Source of the DNA: Albugo candida
Taxonomy: Eukaryota > Oomycota > Peronosporomycetes > Albuginales > Albuginaceae
DNA length: 64,000 nucleotides
Assembly (NCBI GenBank): GCA_905220665.1
Contig: CAJNAR010000162.1
Location: 124,001 to 188,000, forward strand
Direction: 5' to 3'
Shown here: positions 58,301 to 64,000 of the stretch, in pieces
Position numbering within the stretch: position 1 is the first letter of the stretch
Layout: every line of letters starts with the position of its first letter
Translations under genes and position numbers: made by a program
The notes under the pieces: generated by a model
What the model was told of the DNA's origin: nothing
The model's input: the letters and a program-made list of their open reading frames with translations, nothing else
The model's database searches: none

Positions 58301-58561
58301 TGGAAGTCGGCCAATATAATACGACTGATACGTTGATGAGCTTTCCACAGAAGTATCCATAATGCGTTCATTTGTCCATTCCACCTGCCATTGCTTCATC
58401 GTGACATTTACTGCGTCAAACAACATATAAAAAGTCTCTGTACGGCAATTGAGCATTCAACACTCTTCACCTGTCGTTTCTGCATGCTCCGTAGTTGTCT
58501 CAATGCGTTTTAAATAAATAGGAAGGCGATACGAGACGATAAAAACTCGTGTCTTCTCCAT
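55350..58561 (-). CDS. Trehalose-6-phosphate synthase/phosphatase-like protein, catalytic motifs altered
   Basis: A multi-exon gene. Exon 1 starts MEKTRVFIVSYRLPIYL (compare VSNRLPV). A 33-nt intron removes an in-frame TGA. The GT20 part includes QTLWPVFHNVV, IIWIQDYELCLLPSHLM (family HDYHLMLLP), MGIFFHVPFPSSEVFRTL, LREGYNPSPLEFIA and GVVILSEFAGSS. The phosphatase part has FLDYYRTITPD (family DxDxT) and GDDVADELMF. Both the HDYH histidines and the second Asp of DxDxT are replaced, and the N-terminal GGL loop is not seen. This recalls plant class II TPS proteins with regulatory roles. The last small exons (55350-55530) are by frame only. Confidence 0.75.
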
Positions 58562-58951
58562 CGATCCGGCAGATCGTTCACGGAACCCACCTTCGTCCAA
58601 CATTCACAACCAACCGTACGAGTGATAAATGTTGCACGAAGAAGCCTCCGCACTTCCGCCAAGAGGACCGCGTTTCCTGTCATGCAACCAGTACTCCCAC
58701 TCGAATGACACCACCCGCCACATCCTAACGTATCATTTCGCATCAAGTAGCCACAGCGAATGCGTTTGTAATAGAAATCCGCTTCCGTATCCTTTACTTT
58801 TTCTACTCAAAAAAAGTCCATGAGTGACGTGCTCTCTGTCAATCGATTGAGTCCCATCTCACTCTATCCTCACACCCTCAACACAATTTGAGTATATGAA
58901 TTCCTCATTTTTCGTACTTTAAATTTTTATCGCTATTTTTCGTGCAGCAGA
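58562..58951. other. Divergent intergenic region between the TPS-like and kinase genes
   Basis: About 390 bp hold both promoters. A T-rich tract with TCATTTTTCGTAC at about 58906 resembles the oomycete initiator-flanking core promoter (Inr YCAYTYY plus T-rich flank) and lies ~40 bp before the kinase ATG. No gene is seen. Confidence 0.35.
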
Positions 58952-61057
58952 ATGCTTCTCGGCACAAAGCTTTTAATATGCAGATTGGTAGCCCATTTGT
59001 GCTCTCTCCACCTCACCGCCTTTGTCATGCTTCGACATTTCATCCAAAGCACGCGACAAGCGCGAGGTTTGGAGTCCATAACCATCGATTTCGACTCGGA
59101 ACACGAGAAAGCCTCAGAGGATGTCGAGGCCTTTGAGAATGATATTATTCTCACCGAACCACTGGAGAAATACAAAAGCGGATCGCCTTCCGTGCACCAT
59201 AAACAGCCTACTTGCTCGACGACGAGGATCCTACGGGCTTTCTGGTGCTCTGAATTCTTATTTTCCTTCTTTGGAATCGTTTGCACAGCATTAGCGATAT
59301 CGAAAGAAGCGATCGTAATGTCATTCACAGATATTCTCTTCACTGCAATTCCGCATTTTTCATTCAAAATCGCATCGTTCTACTGGATGGGCGTCCTCTC
59401 TGTCTACGCAACGACACATAAGCGTGCAAAATTAAATGTGAACGTTTGCCACGCACTTATTTGGTTTCTATTGTTTTTGTATTGGCTTTTGCTTTTGCTC
59501 GCGAAACAACAGCCCGACAGTTGGATTTTATTGTACTCGAGTTTGATATGGAAAGCAGTAGCAGCGGCTGATTTCGCGGTCATATTTCTGTGCTGGGTCG
59601 TCTATGTCGCCCGAAAGCGTCAAACAACGACAGTGAGCCAATTTGTGGTGTCGAAATTCGGAGCGTATACGATCTGTTTCTTCTGTTTTGTATCGCCAAA
59701 CATCTTTTACGAATACATTTATGGAACACAACAGCAGCCAACTGTCATTCATATGATTTTCGCCGTCATTTTTCAGCTTTGGCCCGGAGCGAATGCGATC
59801 ATAGCGATGCAGAAATTCACTTGTTGCTCGTGTTTTGTTCGAGAACCGTTGGAATCAGCAGCGTATGCACGTGCAGAGTCACGGAAGGGAATCGATGAGA
59901 TGATGTCGAATTGTCCTCTGCACGAGCTTAAAGGATTGGAAATTGGTGAGAAAATCGGCGAAGGAGTTGCAGTTGTCTATTTAGGAAAATGGAGAGGAGT
60001 ATTTGTCGCTGTGAAAATGAAAATGCTTATGCTCGATTCATCCGAACAACTCGCTGGCATTCAGTCTGCGTGCAATGCAGAGATCCAGCAGGAAGCTCAA
60101 GTCATGAAAGGCCTGAGTCATCCCAATATCGTTCTCTTCATGGAAGCGGGTTTCTATCGAGGAGCGATTTGCATCATTAGCGAGTATTGTGCGCGTGGAT
60201 CCTTACGCGATGTGCTTACGACAATGAAAGGGAAGCAGTTTAGCTGGCCGACAAAGATTCGACTCGCTCTTGGAATCGCACATGGAATGCAATATCTCCA
60301 CAATGCGAATCCTCCGATGATTCATCGCGATCTCAAAAGCCCCAATGTGCTGGTGAATGAGTCGTGGCATGCGAAAGTCGCTGATTTTGGGACATTAAAG
60401 TTCTCAGAGATCGTTTCCAACGTCAAATGTTTGACGAATTCGATACAATGCAACACAGAAGCGAATCTCATGACAGGATTAGTCGGAACAACGCGATGGA
60501 TGGCGCCAGAAGTCATTTGCGGGAAGAAAGCGTACACGAGCAAAGTCGATATTTACAGTTTGGGGCTCATTTTGTGGGAATTGATTGATGGACAATTACC
60601 TTTCGAGCACATTCGATGGAATTTTGAGATTGAGAAATCGGTCTTACAGGGCTCACGGCCTCTCATCAGCATAGAGCGATGTCCTGCCGCATGGAGACTT
60701 TTAATCATTTCGTGCTGGCAAACTGAACCCGAGCATCGACCCACAATCCAGCGAGTTATTCGAAAGCTTCAGTGTATCGCTCGTGATGACGCGTATGTGG
60801 ATGGGAATTCCGAGGATGAATCGCTCTCTCTCCAAACGTTATCGGAACAATGTATCTTCCGTCAATCCTTCAATCCATTTGCGTCCTCGACAACGAGCTG
60901 TAGTTCCTCGTTCTTTTCCAAATCATCCAAAGTAGTATCTCGACGACGACCCGATGAGCTCGAGAATGGCGATACGGATATCCTGAAAACAGTAGCGAAA
61001 TCGAAATCACCACAAGTGATTCACGCGTTGCTGGAAAGAGAATCGTTTGAGCGATAG
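58952..61057 (+). CDS. Multi-pass membrane TKL-type protein kinase (GPCR-kinase-like)
   Basis: Intronless, 701 residues. Residues ~95-300 contain about six to seven hydrophobic segments (for example ALIWFLLFLYWLLLLLA and TICFFCFVSPNIFY). The C-terminal half is a kinase: GEGVAVVYLG, catalytic Lys K355 (VAVKMKM), HRDLKSPN with D460, D478 in ADFG, GTTRWMAPEV and WQTEPEHRPT. The subdomain pattern is of TKL/Raf-like kinases. Oomycetes are known to have GPCR-TKL fusion proteins ('GPCR bigrams'), which this resembles. The tail (~60 residues) is Ser-rich. The stop is 48 bp from the convergent IFT56 gene. Confidence 0.8.
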   Translation: MLLGTKLLICRLVAHLCSLHLTAFVMLRHFIQSTRQARGLESITIDFDSEHEKASEDVEAFENDIILTEPLEKYKSGSPSVHHKQPTCSTTRILRAFWCSEFLFSFFGIVCTALAISKEAIVMSFTDILFTAIPHFSFKIASFYWMGVLSVYATTHKRAKLNVNVCHALIWFLLFLYWLLLLLAKQQPDSWILLYSSLIWKAVAAADFAVIFLCWVVYVARKRQTTTVSQFVVSKFGAYTICFFCFVSPNIFYEYIYGTQQQPTVIHMIFAVIFQLWPGANAIIAMQKFTCCSCFVREPLESAAYARAESRKGIDEMMSNCPLHELKGLEIGEKIGEGVAVVYLGKWRGVFVAVKMKMLMLDSSEQLAGIQSACNAEIQQEAQVMKGLSHPNIVLFMEAGFYRGAICIISEYCARGSLRDVLTTMKGKQFSWPTKIRLALGIAHGMQYLHNANPPMIHRDLKSPNVLVNESWHAKVADFGTLKFSEIVSNVKCLTNSIQCNTEANLMTGLVGTTRWMAPEVICGKKAYTSKVDIYSLGLILWELIDGQLPFEHIRWNFEIEKSVLQGSRPLISIERCPAAWRLLIISCWQTEPEHRPTIQRVIRKLQCIARDDAYVDGNSEDESLSLQTLSEQCIFRQSFNPFASSTTSCSSSFFSKSSKVVSRRRPDELENGDTDILKTVAKSKSPQVIHALLERESFER

Positions 61058-61105
61058 AGAGCAAATGACACGGAGTCTTTTTGTCAGCAAAATATAAAGT
61101 TTGCT

Positions 61106-62844
61106 TCAGAAAAGCATCCCATTTTCGGCTCCCCATTTCTTCATAATTCGAACAATGTACTCGACCTGCGGATTGTTATTGGACTTGAGAATCGTCAATG
61201 CTTCTTCGAGATCTGTTTTCCCGGCTTTTCCAGCGACCACACGTTGAAAGATGCCAACACACGCACCTCGTTTGCCTTCCCAGTACTCTGGATCCGGATC
61301 TAAACGCTCTAGCACTTGGAAAGCCTTGGCCGCATACAGAAACTCACCGATTTTGTAGCAATCTTGCGCTATCAGTTGTACGATATTGAATGAATCATCG
61401 GCATTTTCGAGCTTCAGGTAGAGCGCCCAGGCCGCCGATGGAGTATGATTGAGAATGTAACAACGACAAAGCCAACTGATGTAGCCGTACTCTTGACGAT
61501 ACGCTTCTCCTTGCACGCGTAACAACGTATCGAGGGCTTCCTGGTAGCTTCCCGTATGACAAAGCGAAATTCCGAAATTCCAATTGAATTCGTCTTCGTT
61601 GTACATGTACTGCTTGATGGAATTGAGATAAATGTTGACATCATCGAATTGCTGGAGCAAGTAGAAGCATGAAGCCATACACTGACGACCTGGAATGGTA
61701 TCACATTCTGTCGGAGACGATCCAACGAGCTGGAAGTATTGCTGAGCAGTTTTAATTTGTTGCCTGGAAGACCTCATTTGACCCAATGTGGCAAACACAA
61801 CGCCTTTGAGAATGTATTCCTGCGGTGTGGAAGGTTCGAGGTCCTTGATGAGGTCGTAGGCGTCCTTGACATTGCCTTGTTTCAAGTGGTAAATGACCAG
61901 ATTCATCCTCGCTTCCGGAAGCGAATCGACTAATTGTGGAAGAATGCGTAAAGCATGCGCGCCGTCGTCAAAAACGACCATATTGTGGCTCACGAGATCA
62001 TTCGATTCGATGTTGTATCCTTTGTCTGTGAGCGATTGGATCTCATCTTTGGCTGCAGCACCGTTGTATAGCTTGAATTGATTGCAAGCCTTCACATTGA
62101 TGGCAACGACACTATCGGGAAATGCCTGCAGATACGCTTGCATGATCTCCAGAGATACGTCGTAATAGTCCAATTTGTAGTAACACATGGCCACGTACAC
62201 ATTCAGCGCCAAGTCGTCTCGATTCTCAAGCAGCAGGCGTTTGTAAATGTCAGTGGCTTCTTGGTAATGATTGCGGAAGAAATGCATCGCTGCAAGTGAG
62301 AGTTGGTCTTCTTTGACGTCTGTGAGCTGTTGGTGATATACGAGCAATTTATCTTCATCACTGAGTTTATGAGCGCAATGGAACAGGATTCGGTTTTGAA
62401 GGGGGCCTACGGGTCCCTGCACAGCTTCTTTGATGGCTTGTTTGTATTGTTGGAGGAAATAGAGACAGCAAGCGCGATAGAGAGAGAGATTGGGGCAATC
62501 GTATGTCTGTGGAAGGCGATGATACCAATCCAAAGCCTGCTGATAATTGCCCAAATGGAAGTACGCGTACGCGAGCCATTCCGAATGGATTGCGGTGTCG
62601 GTGGGAGTGTCGTTTGGACTGCTTTTTCGGGATAATACGTCCTCGCTTTTCAATTGGAATTCGAGAATTGCGATCATTCCGGTGAAGTCGCGTTTGGAAG
62701 CGCATTCGATGATGGAAGGACCGGATTTCGCTTTGGTTTTGGAGGGAGGGTCATGTTTCTAGGAGGATGGGATGAGGGTGGAGAGATGTGGGTGGTGTGG
62801 CGTACCTTGGCGCGTGCATGCTGCTTGGGCTTGGCTACGTACAT
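61106..62844 (-). CDS. IFT56 (TTC26/DYF-13), TPR subunit of intraflagellar transport complex B
   Basis: Exons are 62806-62844 and 61106-62758, with a 47-nt intron. The spliced N-terminus MYVAKPKQHARAKKHDPPSK leads to ECASKRDFTGMIAILEFQ, the IFT56 opening (compare ISKRDYLGAITLLEFQ). TPR units follow: AYAYFHLGNYQQALDWY, YVAMCYYKLDYYDVSLE, LPQLVDSLPEARMNLVIYHL and the closing KWGAENG. Length (~564) fits the family. IFT56 carries motility proteins into flagella, so the organism should have flagellated stages. A TCATTCC initiator-like element lies at 62856-62862, only 12 nt before the ATG. Confidence 0.92.
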
Positions 62845-63187
62845 GAAGGCGGATGGGAATGATGTGTCCTTTCAAGATCGTGGTATTGGTGTGTGATTGG
62901 ATAAATATAGGGATTGGATAAATGTAGGGATTTGATGAATTGGGATTGGATAAATGTGGTGCTTTGATAGAATGTGATTGGTAGCTGAGATTGTGCGGCA
63001 GAATGCGAAAATGAGAACGAGAGAAGCGATTGTGACGATGGGAATTGATTCTACGTGCTGTATTTATGGTTATTGACTGTGCGCAATCGCCGACTTGCTC
63101 GTTTTTACTTTGAGAGGCATATACATGTATACTGTACGTATACTGGTGCATAAGGGCGCTGTATTAGGTATGCTACGATAATCTGCA
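62845..63187. promoter_or_regulatory. Divergent promoter region of IFT56 and the MetX-like gene
   Basis: About 340 bp lie between the two ATGs. On the minus strand TCATTCC (62856-62862) matches the oomycete Inr consensus YCAYTYY. Short imperfect direct repeats of GGGATTGGATAAATG type occur at 62895-62965 (three to four units of ~25 nt). Confidence 0.35.
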
Positions 63188-64000
63188 ATGCACGTGATTT
63201 CTGCAGCTTTATTACGTCGTCAAAGATTTGCTGCATCTGAACGCTTTTACACGTCTGCTACTCGATATCCTCCGCAGCGAAACAAGCACAAATCACAGCT
63301 TCATGCTCCTCTTGTGTTACAAGATGGGAATCGTTTGGAGAAAATCGATATTGAATGGGAACAATGGGTTAGTGCCAAGACTCGGGCCATATACTCTACT
63401 CGGATTCATTTGATAGGGAGACGCTAGACTTCCTGGCAATCGTACAGTCTTATTGCTTCCTTCGTTCTCACACAGCAGTCATGCAGCATCCAACCTGGAT
63501 GATCCTAGACCAGGGTGGTGGCAACATTTGTTGGGGCCTAATTTAGGCATCAATACATCTTGCTTTCGAGTGATTTGTCCCTCAGTACTTGGAAGTCCTT
63601 TTGGGACAACGTCACCACTCTCAATTGACCCGAACACAGGTCCCTTTTCTCTTAAAAGCGTAGCAATACCGTACACATACAATTTGTATGGCATTCAGGA
63701 AAACCGTACCGAGCAACATTTCCACAAATCACACCCGCAGATATGGTCGTTCTGTGACGGTGGACAGCTGTAGGGATCTAACAGTTAACGTGTTAGGCTG
63801 TTTGCCACGCTCGTCTACTTGACGAGTTGGAGATTGAACAAGTGCATGCAGTAATAGGTGGAAGCATGGGTGGAATGCAGGTCAGTCTCAAACAAGCTTG
63901 TTCACTTGATACTGCCCTCACTATGTCAAAGGCTTTGGAATTTGCTGCTCAATTTCCTCACAGATTAAATCGACTTGTAGCAATTTCATGTACCCCGCAA
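63188..64000 (+). CDS. Homoserine O-acetyltransferase (MetX-type alpha/beta hydrolase), partial
   Basis: The gene runs off the right edge. Exon 1 begins MHVISAALLRRQRFAASERF, a mitochondrial-type presequence. Recognisable family segments are SFSHSSHAASNLDDPRPGWW, then LGPNLGINTSCFRVICPSVLG with GTTSPLSIDPNTG, FPQITPADM, HARLLDELEIEQVHAVIGGSMGGMQ (nucleophile Ser) and ALEFAAQFPHRLNRLVAI. Introns at about 63756-63807 and 63879-63930 join these by frame. The junction near 63370-63430 is unresolved. The enzyme acylates homoserine for methionine synthesis. The catalytic Asp and His would lie outside the window; succinyl- and serine-specific relatives cannot be excluded. Confidence 0.85.

Noticed and set aside
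60553..60744. Minus-strand ORF inside the kinase gene
   Set aside because: Antisense shadow of the conserved kinase domain.
62895..62965. Short GGGATTGGATAAATG-type repeats considered as a CRISPR-like or satellite array
   Set aside because: Only three to four imperfect units without regular spacers; the locus is a eukaryotic promoter region.

Overview
This window is nuclear DNA of a eukaryote with a very compact genome. Most genes carry several tiny GT-AG introns of about 33-90 nt, and many neighbours are less than 100 bp apart. The mix of housekeeping genes, flagellar genes (enolase-4-like protein, CDKL kinase, dynein-light-chain-like EF-hand protein, IFT56), a GPCR-like kinase with an N-terminal membrane region and a decayed LPMO-like gene suggests a zoospore-forming oomycete. 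By base composition (moderately AT-rich) and gene density I lean towards a white-rust (Albugo-like) lineage, but that last step is inference.

Layout: 1-5157 holds EDC4-like and ENO4-like genes (minus) and a CDKL kinase (plus). 5158-10980 has no intact gene and contains the wreck of a Ty1/copia-like retrotransposon on the minus strand. 10981-25248 is a dense block: M1 aminopeptidase, LRR protein, peptidyl-tRNA hydrolase, RWDD1/DFRP2, GIGYF-like protein, RBX1, RAD1, an EF-hand protein and the PP2A B55 subunit.

25441-34312 and 49714-53700 are a mosaic of segmental duplications. A block of about 3.9 kb (gene-X fragment, a coiled-coil gene, 5' end of a TTC27-like pseudogene) occurs as two inverted arms 19 kb apart. 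A TTC27-like pseudogene occurs three times. A two-gene block (SDR/CbiX-like fusion followed by chorismate synthase) occurs twice, each copy keeping a different intact gene. Between the arms lie intact genes for the SDR/CbiX-like fusion, NOG2 GTPase, a nardilysin-like protease, VPS72/YL1, a class II HMG-CoA reductase with long extra domains and a holo-ACP synthase.

53705-64000 holds chorismate synthase, a trehalose-phosphate synthase/phosphatase-like protein with altered catalytic motifs, a multi-TM TKL kinase, IFT56 and the start of a MetX-type homoserine acyltransferase.

Genes acting in related processes include EDC4 and GIGYF (mRNA decay and translational repression), RWDD1, PTH and NOG2 (translation and ribosome assembly), RAD1 (9-1-1 checkpoint clamp), and chorismate synthase, MetX, HMGR and AcpS (primary biosynthesis). 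Splice sites were placed by eye from reading-frame continuity and family similarity.
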